A DNA stretch of 64,000 bases, taken from Bacteroidota bacterium (GTDB lineage: Bacteria > Bacteroidota > Bacteroidia > Chitinophagales > Chitinophagaceae). The notes beneath the pieces were generated by a model. That model saw nothing but the letters and a program-made list of their open reading frames with translations. It had not been told where the DNA came from and ran no database searches. This document shows, one piece after another, positions 36,531-46,098 of this stretch. The stretch lies in assembly GCA_947457075.1 (NCBI GenBank), contig CANGUG010000013.1:38352-102351 (forward strand), written 5' to 3'. Made by a program: the position numbers and the translations under genes. How positions within the stretch are numbered: position 1 is the first letter of the stretch; the number at the start of each line of letters is the position of its first letter.

Positions 36531-38009
36531 ATGGCAAAGGAATTAACTACAAGGGCACAGGACTATTCACAATGGTACAATGACCTAGTTTTAAAAGGTG
36601 AATTAGCCGACTACAGTGCGGTGAGAGGCTGTATGGTCATTAAGCCTTATGGCTATGCATTATGGGAAAATATGCAAGCTGCTTTAGACAAAATGTTCAA
36701 GGATACAGGGCATCAAAATGCTTATTTCCCTTTGTTTGTTCCTAAATCCTTATTTGAGGCGGAAGAAAAAAATGCGGAAGGGTTTGCCAAAGAATGTGCC
36801 ATTGTTACCCATTATCGTTTAAAATCGGATCCGAATAATAAAGGAAAATTAATGGTGGATCCTGAAGCAAAGTTGGAGGAAGAATTAATTGTTCGTCCAA
36901 CCAGTGAGGCGATTATTTGGAATACCTATAAAAATTGGATTCAGTCTTATCGTGATTTACCCATTTTAGTAAATCAATGGGCCAATGTAGTGCGTTGGGA
37001 AATGAGAACAAGATTGTTTTTACGTACTGCCGAATTTTTATGGCAGGAGGGACATACTGCACATGCTACCAAGGAGGAAGCAATTGCAGAAACGGTTCAA
37101 ATGTTAAATGTGTATGCTGATTTTGCAGAAAATTGGATGGCGGTGCCGGTAATTAAAGGCGTTAAATCGGCCAATGAACGTTTTGCAGGTGCCGAAGATA
37201 CTTATTGTATCGAAGCGCTAATGCAGGATGGCAAAGCATTACAAGCAGGTACCTCTCATTTTTTGGGACAAAATTTTGCGAAAGCTTTTGATGTAAAGTT
37301 TAGTGACAAGAATAATACATTGGATTATGTATGGGCAACTAGTTGGGGCGTGAGTACACGTTTAATTGGGGGCTTGGTGATGACGCATAGCGATGACCAA
37401 GGATTGGTATTGCCACCGAGAATTGCACCTATACAAGTGGTGATTGTGCCAATTTATAAAGGCGATGAGCAGAAAGCATTATTAGATGAAAAAGTAAATA
37501 CGCTAGTTGCTTCATTCAAAGCTGCAGGTATTCGCGTGAAATATGATAACTCCGACAATCAAAGACCAGGTTGGAAATTTGCAGAGTACGAATTAAAAGG
37601 GGTGCCAGTACGCATTGCAATTGGTCCACGTGATTTGGAAAACAATCAGGTAGAAATTGCACGTCGTGATACAAAGGAAAAAACAACTATTTCTATGGAC
37701 GGTTTAACCGAGACTGTTCATAATTTATTACTTGAAATACAATCTAATTTATTTAATCGTGCGAAACAATATCGCGACGAACATATTACTAAAGCGGATA
37801 CTTGGGAAGCGTTTGTCAACATATTAGATACCAAAGCGGGATTTGTTGCTGCTCATTGGGATGGTAGCCCTGAAACCGAAGACAAAATAAAAGAATTAAC
37901 CAAGGCAACTATACGTTGTATTCCTTTGGATAATCCTTTGGAGACGGGCAAATGTATTTTATCCGGTAATCCTTCTACGCAACGCGTTTTATTTGCAAGA
38001 GCGTATTAA
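36531..38009 (+). CDS. proS: Prolyl-tRNA synthetase, archaeal/eukaryotic type
   Basis: Charges tRNA-Pro with proline. 492 residues of the short ProRS type without the inserted editing domain: class II core with motif 2 in [25 protein letters not shown], proline-site residues near [17 protein letters not shown], and motif 3 in [17 protein letters not shown]. The anticodon-binding domain and a C-terminal zinc-like domain follow (residue about 285 on; the C-terminus is RVLFARAY). Start ATG with upstream TATTTTTC (36480-36487), a 7-of-8 match to the -7 consensus. truB follows after 12 bases. Confidence 0.97.
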   Translation: MAKELTTRAQDYSQWYNDLVLKGELADYSAVRGCMVIKPYGYALWENMQAALDKMFKDTGHQNAYFPLFVPKSLFEAEEKNAEGFAKECAIVTHYRLKSDPNNKGKLMVDPEAKLEEELIVRPTSEAIIWNTYKNWIQSYRDLPILVNQWANVVRWEMRTRLFLRTAEFLWQEGHTAHATKEEAIAETVQMLNVYADFAENWMAVPVIKGVKSANERFAGAEDTYCIEALMQDGKALQAGTSHFLGQNFAKAFDVKFSDKNNTLDYVWATSWGVSTRLIGGLVMTHSDDQGLVLPPRIAPIQVVIVPIYKGDEQKALLDEKVNTLVASFKAAGIRVKYDNSDNQRPGWKFAEYELKGVPVRIAIGPRDLENNQVEIARRDTKEKTTISMDGLTETVHNLLLEIQSNLFNRAKQYRDEHITKADTWEAFVNILDTKAGFVAAHWDGSPETEDKIKELTKATIRCIPLDNPLETGKCILSGNPSTQRVLFARAY

Positions 38010-38021
38010 GCAATCAGCAAG

Positions 38022-38729
38022 ATGAAGAAACAAGGACCTATTCCTGACGCACTTGTGCCTTTTTTGGAGGGAAAGGTGTTGTTAATGGATAAACCATTAA
38101 GGTGGACTTCTTTTAAAATGATACGTCGTGTACGTGGACTTACCTTTGTGCAGAAAGTAGGACATGCCGGCACTTTGGATCCTTTAGCAACAGGCCTTTT
38201 AATTATCTGTACGGGTAAATGTACTAAACAGATTAATGATTTTATGGGTATGAATAAAGAGTATATTGGAACCCTTGAATTGGGTGCAACTACTGCCACC
38301 TATGATTTAGAATCTGAGCCAGAAAATTTTAAAAGCATAACGCATTTGTCTATCGAGCAAATTAAAGCAGCCACACAACAATTTATAGGTGAAATATGGC
38401 AAGTGCCTCCACAGCATTCTGCCATTAAAAAAGATGGAGTTCGTTTGTATGAAACAGCACGTCAGGGAATTGAGGTGAAAATTGATCCAAGAAAAGTGAC
38501 TATTGAAAATTTTGAAATCACGAATATTAATTTGCCCACCATTGAATTTAAAGTAAACTGTTCAACAGGAACTTACATTAGGAGTTTGGTGAATGATTTT
38601 GGGGCTGCACTGGGAGTGGGTGCCTATATGAGTTCTTTAAGACGCACTAAAATTGGTGAATTTGATATAGCCAATGCCATACAATGGGAGGATTTACGCG
38701 ATGAAGTAGAGGGATTACTAGAAGGGTAA
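38022..38729 (+). CDS. truB: tRNA pseudouridine(55) synthase TruB
   Basis: Forms pseudouridine 55 in the T-loop of tRNAs. Catalytic Asp D53 lies in GHAGTLDPLATGLL; other family motifs are LLMDKPLRWTSF, QVPPQHSAIKKDG (with Tyr in RLYETARQG), and CSTGTYIRSLVNDFG. It is 235 residues, shorter than E. coli TruB because the C-terminal PUA-like domain is absent, as is common in Bacteroidota. The stop overlaps the 3' end of the convergent tamL gene by 12 bases. Confidence 0.95.
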   Translation: MKKQGPIPDALVPFLEGKVLLMDKPLRWTSFKMIRRVRGLTFVQKVGHAGTLDPLATGLLIICTGKCTKQINDFMGMNKEYIGTLELGATTATYDLESEPENFKSITHLSIEQIKAATQQFIGEIWQVPPQHSAIKKDGVRLYETARQGIEVKIDPRKVTIENFEITNINLPTIEFKVNCSTGTYIRSLVNDFGAALGVGAYMSSLRRTKIGEFDIANAIQWEDLRDEVEGLLEG

Positions 38730-41093
38730 ACCAATACCAAATTGCCAAGCGTAATTATTCACTCTTGTACCATTCGGTTTTAATTCAGCCCATTTCATAT
38801 TTTGTACATCTAACCAACCATTATTATATAGCCTTGTTGGGTCTTTCATTTTTAATGCAAAATCTACCCTTACAATAAAATAGTTAAAGTCTATTCTTAA
38901 ACCTGTACCAACGCCAATGGCAAGGTCCCTGTATAATTTATCAAATTTAAATCTCGCTGCTAAATCACTTGAATTGTCTCTTGTGTTCCATATATTTCCG
39001 ATATCGGCAAATAAGGCAGACCCAATTTTATAATTCCCGAATTGAACAATATTAAAACGGTATTCTATATTGGTTTCTAATTGTAAGTCGCCAAATCGAT
39101 CAAAGTTTTGACTTATCCTACTCGTGTCGTAAAAGGTAGAACTTCCCAAGCCTAGTTGTCTTAAACCCCATGCACGCATACTATATGGTCCTCCGGCGGT
39201 GAATTGCTTAAAAAAGGGTAGCTGTCCACCCAATGCACCATCATTACTATAATTATTTCCCCATCCCCCCATAAAACGCCAGGCCAATTCGGTGTAGTCA
39301 AATTTAATAAGCTTCCTAAATTCAACTTCTGCTTTGATATACCTGTAAATATTTTTTTGAATGGCAGGAGAGGTTCCTAAAAGGCCTCCTGCTTCTTCAA
39401 GACCAATTCTAAAGTAATTATTTTGATTCGGATATTTTTGTGAAGGACCAGATTTAACATAGCTAATTGTTTGACTAATTACATTTCCATTGTTAAAGGA
39501 AGACCTTAAAAAAGGATTTAAAATTAATAAACTATCTAGTTTACCAAATTTACCAAGCTCGTATAACTCTACATTAATTGGTTTGTAAGAAATGACGTAT
39601 TCATTCCCATTTTTAACTTTCTTCCATTCATATCCCCAATTGGCTGTAAAGGATTTTAAACGATAGTAATTAAGCCTGTCAATATAGGAACCATTGATTG
39701 TAAAATTGGTTTTCTCATTACTATTCACCGATTTATGTAAAGGCCTAAATGGAATCAATAGTCCAGGAAAACTATAGGTTTGGCCTACATTAAATAGCAA
39801 TGTTTGGGTAAGGTTGGATTTATTTAAATCCAATTCAACCCCTGTTCTGAAACTAGTGATGGATTGTATGGATCTTTTTTGAACATTTCTGTCTCTGTAA
39901 GTAAAGCTAGTGGATAATCCCAATAAATTACCCGCTCCAATTTCAGCTGTATTCCTACTTCCTTCTAAATCCAAGCTAAAGCTTTTACGTAATGCAGGTA
40001 CTAAAAAGTAGTGCAAAGTGACGCTGTCATTTTGTACACTGGTTCTAGAATCTATTTGTTGCCATGCTCCTAGGCTACTTAAATGGTTTAAGGTTTGGAA
40101 TAAATAGTGTTCATTGAAAAGGTCTCCTTTTTCGATGATTGACTGTTGCTTGAAAAATTTAGTTTTAAACTTCGGCTTATTGTATTGCTGTGTTATGTTA
40201 TTGAAAGAATCTTGATTTGCTTGTCCTTTAACCAAAACAGAATCAGGATTGTCGGCTAAAGATAAATCACTGTAAAAAATTTGCTCTTTAATTGGGTAAG
40301 CCTTAGTGATGGTTGGGTTTACATTTCTTAATTGAAAATTTATTTTCCAACTTGGATTTTGTTTGGATTTTTTTTCTGCATCCTGAACCTGATTTATTTG
40401 TGCTAGCGGGTCTAAGTTTAATTGCATTAAACTAGTGTTCATGGTGTCAACTTCGGCAAATATTTTTTCTTTGGTAAAATAGTAGTAGCCATTTGATCTG
40501 AATAAGTCAACCAATCGGTCTAATTCATTATTTATGGATTCACTAGAGTAGGCACTTCCTTTTGTTACGTATGCTTCTTCATTATTTTTAAGCGCTATTG
40601 ATTGCAATTGTGCATCCCCCAATTGGTAAGTGACTGTATCAATTAAAGTTTTCTTATTGAGGGTTACTTCCATTTTCAAATACACCCTCCATTCATTTTT
40701 CACCGTATCAATTTTGGTGATAATCTTTAAGTCGGGATGATGGTATCCTTTTGTGGACAAATAGTTGTGCATATACTGTATGGTCCTTTCAATTCTATCA
40801 GGATTGAATAGGGTGGGCTGAACAATGGTATTGAAAACGCCAAATTGCCTTATTCGTTTTACTTTTAAACTGTCATCCCAGTAATTGTCTAAATTGTAGG
40901 TTAAGAGTCGGTTGGTTTTTTTTGTTTCAGGGTCTTTGATTACAATTTTATTGTCAAATACAAAAGCTTTTTCTTTAGGGTAGTCGTGTACAATTGCTTT
41001 TTTTACATCAGCACAGGCGGTTATAAAAAATAAAAGCCCAACTAGTGAAAATCTTGAAAAGAAACTAATATTTTTAAGCTTCGTAAATAACAT
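38718..41093 (-). CDS. tamL: TamL-type outer-membrane lipoprotein (TamA/BamA family)
   Basis: Omp85-superfamily outer-membrane assembly factor that, in Bacteroidota, carries a lipid anchor. Signal peptide FFSRFSLVGLLFFITAC with cysteine for lipidation; POTRA-like modules (residues about 40-330); then a C-terminal barrel with the Omp85 L6-like motif GGPYSMRAWGLRQLGLG (a variant of the usual VRG[FY]) and an end AWQFGIGLPF. Length 791. The partner TamB is not in the window. The start at 41093 is only 7 bases from the divergent rRNA methyltransferase start; the promoter-like element is within that gene. Confidence 0.9.
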   Translation of the reverse strand: MLFTKLKNISFFSRFSLVGLLFFITACADVKKAIVHDYPKEKAFVFDNKIVIKDPETKKTNRLLTYNLDNYWDDSLKVKRIRQFGVFNTIVQPTLFNPDRIERTIQYMHNYLSTKGYHHPDLKIITKIDTVKNEWRVYLKMEVTLNKKTLIDTVTYQLGDAQLQSIALKNNEEAYVTKGSAYSSESINNELDRLVDLFRSNGYYYFTKEKIFAEVDTMNTSLMQLNLDPLAQINQVQDAEKKSKQNPSWKINFQLRNVNPTITKAYPIKEQIFYSDLSLADNPDSVLVKGQANQDSFNNITQQYNKPKFKTKFFKQQSIIEKGDLFNEHYLFQTLNHLSSLGAWQQIDSRTSVQNDSVTLHYFLVPALRKSFSLDLEGSRNTAEIGAGNLLGLSTSFTYRDRNVQKRSIQSITSFRTGVELDLNKSNLTQTLLFNVGQTYSFPGLLIPFRPLHKSVNSNEKTNFTINGSYIDRLNYYRLKSFTANWGYEWKKVKNGNEYVISYKPINVELYELGKFGKLDSLLILNPFLRSSFNNGNVISQTISYVKSGPSQKYPNQNNYFRIGLEEAGGLLGTSPAIQKNIYRYIKAEVEFRKLIKFDYTELAWRFMGGWGNNYSNDGALGGQLPFFKQFTAGGPYSMRAWGLRQLGLGSSTFYDTSRISQNFDRFGDLQLETNIEYRFNIVQFGNYKIGSALFADIGNIWNTRDNSSDLAARFKFDKLYRDLAIGVGTGLRIDFNYFIVRVDFALKMKDPTRLYNNGWLDVQNMKWAELKPNGTRVNNYAWQFGIGLPF

Positions 41094-41100
41094 TAATCAA

Positions 41101-41823
41101 ATGAATAAGAATGAGCTCAAATATATTCAATCTTTTGCCCAAAAAAAACATTGGATGGAAGAATCTGTTTATTTGATTGAAGGACCTAAAATGCTCGCAG
41201 AGGCTTTTGGGGCCAACTGCCCAATAAAAAAAATATATGCTACCAAGGATTGGCTTGCATCTAATCAACCCAATAAGGTTGAAATAGAGGAGGTGGACGA
41301 ACTAATGTTGTCAAGAATCAGTCAATTACATACCGCAAATCAAGTATTAGCCCTTGTAAATAAACAGCCTGCCCAGAAAGTAAATTATTCAAAGCAACTA
41401 ACACTAGTGTTGGATGGCATTCAGGACCCTGGTAATTTAGGCACTATTATTCGTACAGCGGATTGGTTTGGTATTAATCATATCCTAGTTTCCGAGGACA
41501 CGGCAAGTGTGTACAATCCCAAAGTAATTCAAAGTACCATGGGAAGTTGTTTTAGGGTGCAAGTGCAGGTGGATGATATTGAAAAAGTATTCAATGAAAA
41601 CAAGCTGCCTGTAATTGGGACTTTATTGTCGGGAAATTCTATTGATGAAACAGCCCTACCATTAACAGGTTTTTTAATAATTGGAAATGAATCAAAAGGA
41701 ATTAGGCCAGCTATACAATCCTATATTACCCATCCAGTAGCCATTCCTAAATTTGGTGCAGCAGAGTCCTTAAATGCTGCAGTCGCAACAGGGGTTGTAT
41801 TGTCTAAATGGAAAATGCAATAA
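41101..41823 (+). CDS. SpoU/TrmH-family RNA methyltransferase
   Basis: SPOUT-class 2'-O-methyltransferase acting on rRNA or tRNA. The N-terminal substrate-binding half begins KNELKYIQSFAQKK...YLIEGPKMLAEAF, and the trefoil-knot half contains VLDGIQDPGNLGTIIRTADWFG (motif 1 with catalytic Arg), LIIGNESKGI (motif 2) and IPKFGAAESLNAAVATGVVL (motif 3). 240 residues. Its start is 7 bases from the divergent tamL start, so its promoter must lie within tamL (a TATTTTTA at 41069-41076 is a possible -7 element). Exact nucleotide target not assigned. Confidence 0.92.
   Translation: MNKNELKYIQSFAQKKHWMEESVYLIEGPKMLAEAFGANCPIKKIYATKDWLASNQPNKVEIEEVDELMLSRISQLHTANQVLALVNKQPAQKVNYSKQLTLVLDGIQDPGNLGTIIRTADWFGINHILVSEDTASVYNPKVIQSTMGSCFRVQVQVDDIEKVFNENKLPVIGTLLSGNSIDETALPLTGFLIIGNESKGIRPAIQSYITHPVAIPKFGAAESLNAAVATGVVLSKWKMQ
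41118..41125 (-). promoter_or_regulatory. -7 element of tamL inside the methyltransferase gene
   Basis: TATATTTG on the minus strand, an exact match, ends 24 bases before the tamL ATG. TTTG at 41140-41143 is a possible -33 with a short 14-base spacer. Confidence 0.5.
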
Positions 41824-41847
41824 TCCTATTTCAGGACTTTTGAAAAA

Positions 41848-43029
41848 CTAATCAAATTTAATTGCCTGTGCAGGTGCAATTTTTTTAATCCAAAAAGTGG
41901 GAAGTAAAAAAGAAGCGTAACTAATGAATGCTGTTCCAAATACAACACTTAGTATTTCAATCCCATTCATTTGTATTGGTAAGGTTTTAATAAAATAGGC
42001 TGATTCGTCTAGTTGAATAAATTCAAAATACAATTGCGCAGTGGATAATCCAACACCCAGTATAACTCCAATGCCAATACCTATCCAACATATAAAGCTA
42101 GCTTGGTATAAAAATATTTGTCTTATGAATGCATTGGAAGCCCCCATGGCAGTTAAAGTGCCAATCATATTGACTCTTTCAAGCATCAATATAAACAAGC
42201 AGGTCAACAAATTGACAATGGCAATAATTAATAAAATTATAATGGTTACATTTTTGTTGACGGTTTGTACATTAATCCAGTCAAATATTTGCGGGAAATA
42301 ATCTTTTATTGGAGTAGCCACCCAGGATGTTGGAATTTTGTTTTGAAACTGATCATTGATTAGGTCAATGGGAGCCCCTTTTTTTAAATAAACCGAATAA
42401 GCGTCAAATCCCTGATTTTGTTGGTTAATTTTTTGCAATGTCGTTAAATCTACAATTACAAATTGACGATCATATTCCTCTATACCTGAATGATAAATAC
42501 CCACAACTTTCATTTTTCTTTGCTCTACTTTATCTGTATTCAAAAAATACAAACGTATATTGCTATCTAAGGGCACATTTAATTTACTAGCTAATTGTGC
42601 TGAAATGATTACTTCATTTTGGTTGCTATCCTTACTTGATGCCAGTGAACGCCCTTTGATTAAAAAGGGTATTTTGCTTGTTAGGGGTACTCCTTTGGCA
42701 ATTACGCCCTCAATGTCTTGTTTATAAGAAATGACACCAGATTGGTTTTTAAGGGGGGTGATACTTTCTACCTGGTCATTCAAAAAAAATGAGGAATTAA
42801 CGGAGGAGTCAATCGAACTTCCATTCACTGAGGCAATCCGAATATGCCCCCAGAATTGATAAACTTTGTCGGCAATGCTTTCTTGGAATCCATTGACAAC
42901 CGATAATGTCAAAATGATGGCTGCTACACTTATGGCGGTGGCTGCAATAGATAAGTTGACGATAAATCGGGAATAACTTTTTCCTTTTTGGAAACTTATT
43001 TTTTTGGCTATGTCAAAAGCGGTTGACAA
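41848..43029 (-). CDS. LolE/FtsX-family ABC permease
   Basis: Inner-membrane permease of the MacB/LolCE type, probably part of lipoprotein release to the outer membrane. Topology: one N-terminal helix with AISVAAIILTLSVVNGFQE, a large periplasmic domain (about residues 60-255), and three C-terminal helices (from IIILLIIAIVNLLTCLFIL). LMLERVNMIGTLTAMGAS is the FtsX-family coupling motif. The start is set to TTG 43029 (MSTAFDIAKKISF): the TTG at 43047 overlaps a perfect -7 element. Start is unsure. The LolD-type ATPase is not in the window. Confidence 0.83.
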   Translation of the reverse strand: MSTAFDIAKKISFQKGKSYSRFIVNLSIAATAISVAAIILTLSVVNGFQESIADKVYQFWGHIRIASVNGSSIDSSVNSSFFLNDQVESITPLKNQSGVISYKQDIEGVIAKGVPLTSKIPFLIKGRSLASSKDSNQNEVIISAQLASKLNVPLDSNIRLYFLNTDKVEQRKMKVVGIYHSGIEEYDRQFVIVDLTTLQKINQQNQGFDAYSVYLKKGAPIDLINDQFQNKIPTSWVATPIKDYFPQIFDWINVQTVNKNVTIIILLIIAIVNLLTCLFILMLERVNMIGTLTAMGASNAFIRQIFLYQASFICWIGIGIGVILGVGLSTAQLYFEFIQLDESAYFIKTLPIQMNGIEILSVVFGTAFISYASFLLPTFWIKKIAPAQAIKFD

Positions 43030-43044
43030 ATGATAAATTTTTCT

Positions 43045-43052
43045 CAAAACTA
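43045..43052 (-). promoter_or_regulatory. -7 element of the LolE-like gene
   Basis: TAGTTTTG on the minus strand, an exact match to TAnnTTTG. It overlaps a possible TTG start at 43047, which favours the internal start at 43029. Confidence 0.5.
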
Positions 43053-43113
43053 CTTTTTTCTCCTTACATATTTCAATTTATCATTTAGTTTCGTAGTGTA
43101 TAAAATGGGTAAA

Positions 43114-44388
43114 ATGAAGTATCAAAGGGGTATTATTTTTGTTTTTTTGTTTTTTGTTGGGCAAATACAAGCCCAGCATAATCCGGATCAAATTTTTGAT
43201 TCCGCCATTCATACAGTGCAAATACATCCCATTGGTCAACCTTTGGCCCTTCCCATTATCTCCTTAAATAATGGAAATGCACTAGAAATTAGTTTTGACG
43301 ACTTCAATGCCAACTATCAGGATTATTTTTATACAGTCGAATTGGTAGATAGTAATTGGATGCCTATTCAAATGAATGACTTTGATTATATAAGAGGGTT
43401 CAACCAAAATAAAATAACCAAATATGTTGTTTCAAATATTGCCCTTCAAAGATATTTTCATTATCAATTTACTTTTCCAAATAGCAATGTAATGCCAAAA
43501 CTTTCTGGAAATTATATTTTGAAAGTGTATAAAGAAGGGGATAAATCTAAACAGGTTTTTACTAGACGTTTTTTTGTTGTAGAGCAATTAGCCACTGTTA
43601 ATGCTTCGGTAGTGGAGCCTTTTGATGGGGATATTTCAAAAACACATCAACGAATCAAAGCTAGTGTTGACACAAAAAATATTCCTAATTTTCAAAACAA
43701 TCTACTCACCTTAAAAGTAGTACAGAATTTTCGATACAATGACGCTAAAACAACAGCTATACCTAGTTTTATGCGCAATACATACTTAGAATTTAACAAT
43801 GAAGTGGAATTGGTTTTTCCAGCTGGGAAAGAGGCAAGATGGTTGGATATACAAAGCTTACAATTAAGGTCTGACCGTGTGGCAGAAATAAATAATAAGG
43901 TGGGTATTACACAAATGATGGTAAAGCCCGATGGTTCAAGATCCAATTTATTATATAATCCCTTTAGGGATTTAAATGGAGGGTTCTTAATTATGAATAC
44001 CGAATCATTGCAAAGTGAATTTCAAAATGATTATGCTAAAGTGTTGTTTACCTATGTTCCAAAGGACAATATTCCATATTTGGATCAAAAACTATATTTA
44101 TCGGGGGCATTGACCAATAATGTATTGGATCAAAATGCGGAAATGCAATTCGATGTTAAAAAAGGGGCCTACCAAAAAACCCTATTATTAAAACAAGGCT
44201 ATTATAGTTACTATTATATTTTAAGGGACAGAAATGATCCCAATGATTTGGACGATTATACCGAAACCGAGGGCAATCACTTTGAAACTGAGAATAATTA
44301 TACCATTTTGGTCTATTACCATGCACCAGGTGCTAGGAACAATCAATTGGTTGGTTTTGCCACTGTCAATAGCTTCCAAAATTGGTAA
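43114..44388 (+). CDS. Type IX secretion system plug protein (DUF5103)
   Basis: Periplasmic/outer-membrane protein of the DUF5103 family, now described as the plug that closes the T9SS translocon. Signal peptide MKYQRGIIFVFLFFVGQIQAQ fixes the ATG at 43114; earlier in-frame ATGs overlap the divergent LolE-like promoter. The domain start DSAIHTVQIHPIGQPLALPIISLNNGNALEISFDDFNANYQDYFYTVELVD is characteristic. 424 residues. This implies a T9SS elsewhere in the genome; no SprA, PorV or Gld gene is in the window. The SRP RNA gene lies just downstream. Confidence 0.87.
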   Translation: MKYQRGIIFVFLFFVGQIQAQHNPDQIFDSAIHTVQIHPIGQPLALPIISLNNGNALEISFDDFNANYQDYFYTVELVDSNWMPIQMNDFDYIRGFNQNKITKYVVSNIALQRYFHYQFTFPNSNVMPKLSGNYILKVYKEGDKSKQVFTRRFFVVEQLATVNASVVEPFDGDISKTHQRIKASVDTKNIPNFQNNLLTLKVVQNFRYNDAKTTAIPSFMRNTYLEFNNEVELVFPAGKEARWLDIQSLQLRSDRVAEINNKVGITQMMVKPDGSRSNLLYNPFRDLNGGFLIMNTESLQSEFQNDYAKVLFTYVPKDNIPYLDQKLYLSGALTNNVLDQNAEMQFDVKKGAYQKTLLLKQGYYSYYYILRDRNDPNDLDDYTETEGNHFETENNYTILVYYHAPGARNNQLVGFATVNSFQNW

Positions 44389-44454
44389 TGAGCGTGCTTT
44401 TCCGCAGTTTATTCACTAGTTATTCCACCTCTTTTTTAATCCCCTCATTTGTCC

Positions 44455-44462
44455 TACATTTG
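44455..44462 (+). promoter_or_regulatory. -7 element of the SRP RNA gene
   Basis: TACATTTG, an exact TAnnTTTG match, directly before the conserved GCACCGGCAGG start of the RNA. Confidence 0.6.
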
Positions 44463-44562
44463 CACCGGCAGGTCTTACACGACCAGCTCCTGCAGAACCT
44501 CCCCAGGACAGGAATGTAGCAAGGATAAGCGGTTGAGCGGTGCGATGTGAGTAGCCTGCCAC
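44463..44562 (+). ncRNA. ffs: Small bacterial signal recognition particle RNA (4.5S)
   Basis: Scaffold of the signal recognition particle with Ffh, directing membrane-protein translation. The conserved domain IV hairpin is seen: CCCCAGGACAGGAATGTAGC with its GGAA tetraloop and the AGCAAGG asymmetric-loop side. The 5' GGCAGGTCTTACAC pairs with the 3' GTGAGTAGCCTGCC to close the long helix. Flanked by a -7 box upstream and a terminator downstream. No protein-coding reading is plausible here. Exact ends are uncertain by a few bases. Confidence 0.92.
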
Positions 44563-44598
44563 TTTTTATGAATTTTAATAGAAAGTGGCATTTTTTTT
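44557..44598 (+). terminator. Terminator of the SRP RNA
   Basis: TGCCACTTT (44557-44565) pairs with AAAGTGGCA (44582-44590), followed by eight T (44591-44598). It overlaps the 3' end of the RNA. Confidence 0.9.
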
Positions 44599-44640
44599 GC
44601 ATAAATCGTATTTAGACTTTTAAACTACAAACCTACCCAT

Positions 44641-45291
44641 ATGAAATTTTTTATCGACACTGGTAATCTTGCTCAAATCAAAGAAGCCAATGAACTTGGT
44701 ATCTTAGACGGCGTAACCACCAATCCTTCCTTAATGGCCCAAGTGGGTGTGAAGGGGGAAGAAGCCATTGCTGCCCATTACAAAGCAATTTGTGAAATTG
44801 TAAATGGTGACATTAGCGCCGAAGTATTATCTACCGATTTTGCTACAATGGTAGAAGAAGGAAAAAAATTAGCTGCGATTCACCCCAATATTGTAGTGAA
44901 AGTGCCGATGATTAAAGACGGTATCAAAGCCATTAAGTGGTTTACTGATAACGGTATTCGTACCAACTGTACTTTAGTTTTTTCAGCTGGTCAAGCCATA
45001 TTAGCTGCTAAAGCAGGTGCTACTTATGTATCTCCATTTATTGGTCGTATCGATGATAGCTCTTGGGATGGAATGGAATTAATTAGCCAAATCCGTCACA
45101 TATATGACGTACAGGGTTTTCAAACACAAATTTTAGCCGCGTCTATTCGCAACGCTTTGCATATTGTAAAAGCGGCCGAAGCGGGTGCTGATGTTTGTAC
45201 CTGTCCATTAGATTCTATCTTAGGTTTATTAAAGCATCCTTTAACGGATATAGGATTAGCGAAGTTTTTGGAAGACGCTAAGAAAATGTAA
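44641..45291 (+). CDS. Transaldolase, fructose-6-phosphate aldolase (FSA) type
   Basis: Class I aldolase of the pentose-phosphate route, TIM barrel of 216 residues. K87 in HPNIVVKVPM is the Schiff-base lysine (E. coli FSA K85). The start MKFFIDTGNLAQIKEANELG, GVTTNPSLMA and TLVFSAGQAILAAKAGATYVSPFIGRIDD are diagnostic of the short TalB/FSA-like group. Bacteroidota proteins of this type are usually true transaldolases. The gene follows the SRP terminator by 42 bases and is closed by its own terminator. Confidence 0.95.
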   Translation: MKFFIDTGNLAQIKEANELGILDGVTTNPSLMAQVGVKGEEAIAAHYKAICEIVNGDISAEVLSTDFATMVEEGKKLAAIHPNIVVKVPMIKDGIKAIKWFTDNGIRTNCTLVFSAGQAILAAKAGATYVSPFIGRIDDSSWDGMELISQIRHIYDVQGFQTQILAASIRNALHIVKAAEAGADVCTCPLDSILGLLKHPLTDIGLAKFLEDAKKM

Positions 45292-45342
45292 TTCAAACAA
45301 TTAGCATTTTATTTGCTAGTAAATCAGACATATAAAGTAGTA

Positions 45343-45371
45343 AGCCTCGCAGATGTTGCGGGGCTTTTTTT
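45343..45371 (+). terminator. Terminator after the transaldolase gene
   Basis: AGCCTCGCA (45343-45351) pairs with TGCGGGGCT (45357-45365), one G-T pair included, followed by seven T (45365-45371). It overlaps the last bases of the convergent gene. Confidence 0.87.
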
Positions 45372-46041
45372 ATTGATGTTTCAAGGCTTCGCGCTTTGAC
45401 AAATTAGATAGTTGGGGGTGCGCCTTCACAAATTGTACCACCCATTTAGCATTTGTTTTTGCATAAGCACGTAATGCCCATCCAATGGCTTTGCGAATAA
45501 AAAAATCCTCTTCTAATTGGCAATGCTCAATGTATTCGGTGAGTAGGGTTGTATTGGTTTTTTCATGGTAAACTAATTGAAATAAGATACTCATTCTTTG
45601 GAGCCACTTATTACTAGAGCGGTTCCATTTGTATGTGTATTCCTCCATAAATTCAGGGAAGGTTAAAAAGAATTTACTTATAACATGTGTATTGGTACTA
45701 TCCACTGAATCCCACCAACTATTGTGCGTAATCATCCATTCAATTAGGGGCAATGTTTTTTTGCTCCATAATTTTTTATGGTGCCCTAACAATTCAATGG
45801 CAAAATAATGAAGCTCTCTTTGCGGTTCAGCAAAACATTCCTTAATAATAATGCTTAATTCATTATGATCCTTGATAGGGTTGGCTTTGTAAAATTCCTT
45901 ACTCAGTGTTCGTCTTAAAGGTGTTTGAATACCATAGAATTCAAATTGGTTCAGCATATAGGCTTTAGCTCCTTTTGCAATTTTTGCATCGGCGTTGGCT
46001 GAAAATATTTTTTTAATGCTAATTAAGTAGGGGTGAGACAT
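45370..46041 (-). CDS. DNA alkylation repair protein, AlkD-like glycosylase
   Basis: HEAT-repeat DNA glycosylase that excises N3- and N7-alkylated purines. 223 residues of helical repeats. W110, D114 (HNSWWDSVD) and R149 (NKWLQRMSIL) match the DNA-gripping and catalytic residues of B. cereus AlkD (W109, D113, R148) one position later, so the enzyme should be active. Converges on the transaldolase gene with its stop inside the terminator T-run. Upstream it is separated by 57 bases from the Gfo/Idh gene. Confidence 0.9.
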   Translation of the reverse strand: MSHPYLISIKKIFSANADAKIAKGAKAYMLNQFEFYGIQTPLRRTLSKEFYKANPIKDHNELSIIIKECFAEPQRELHYFAIELLGHHKKLWSKKTLPLIEWMITHNSWWDSVDSTNTHVISKFFLTFPEFMEEYTYKWNRSSNKWLQRMSILFQLVYHEKTNTTLLTEYIEHCQLEEDFFIRKAIGWALRAYAKTNAKWVVQFVKAHPQLSNLSKREALKHQ

Positions 46042-46098
46042 TTGCGGAATTTATCTATTGAAAAACAATGAATTTTATGTGATTAAGTAGTTGTGACG

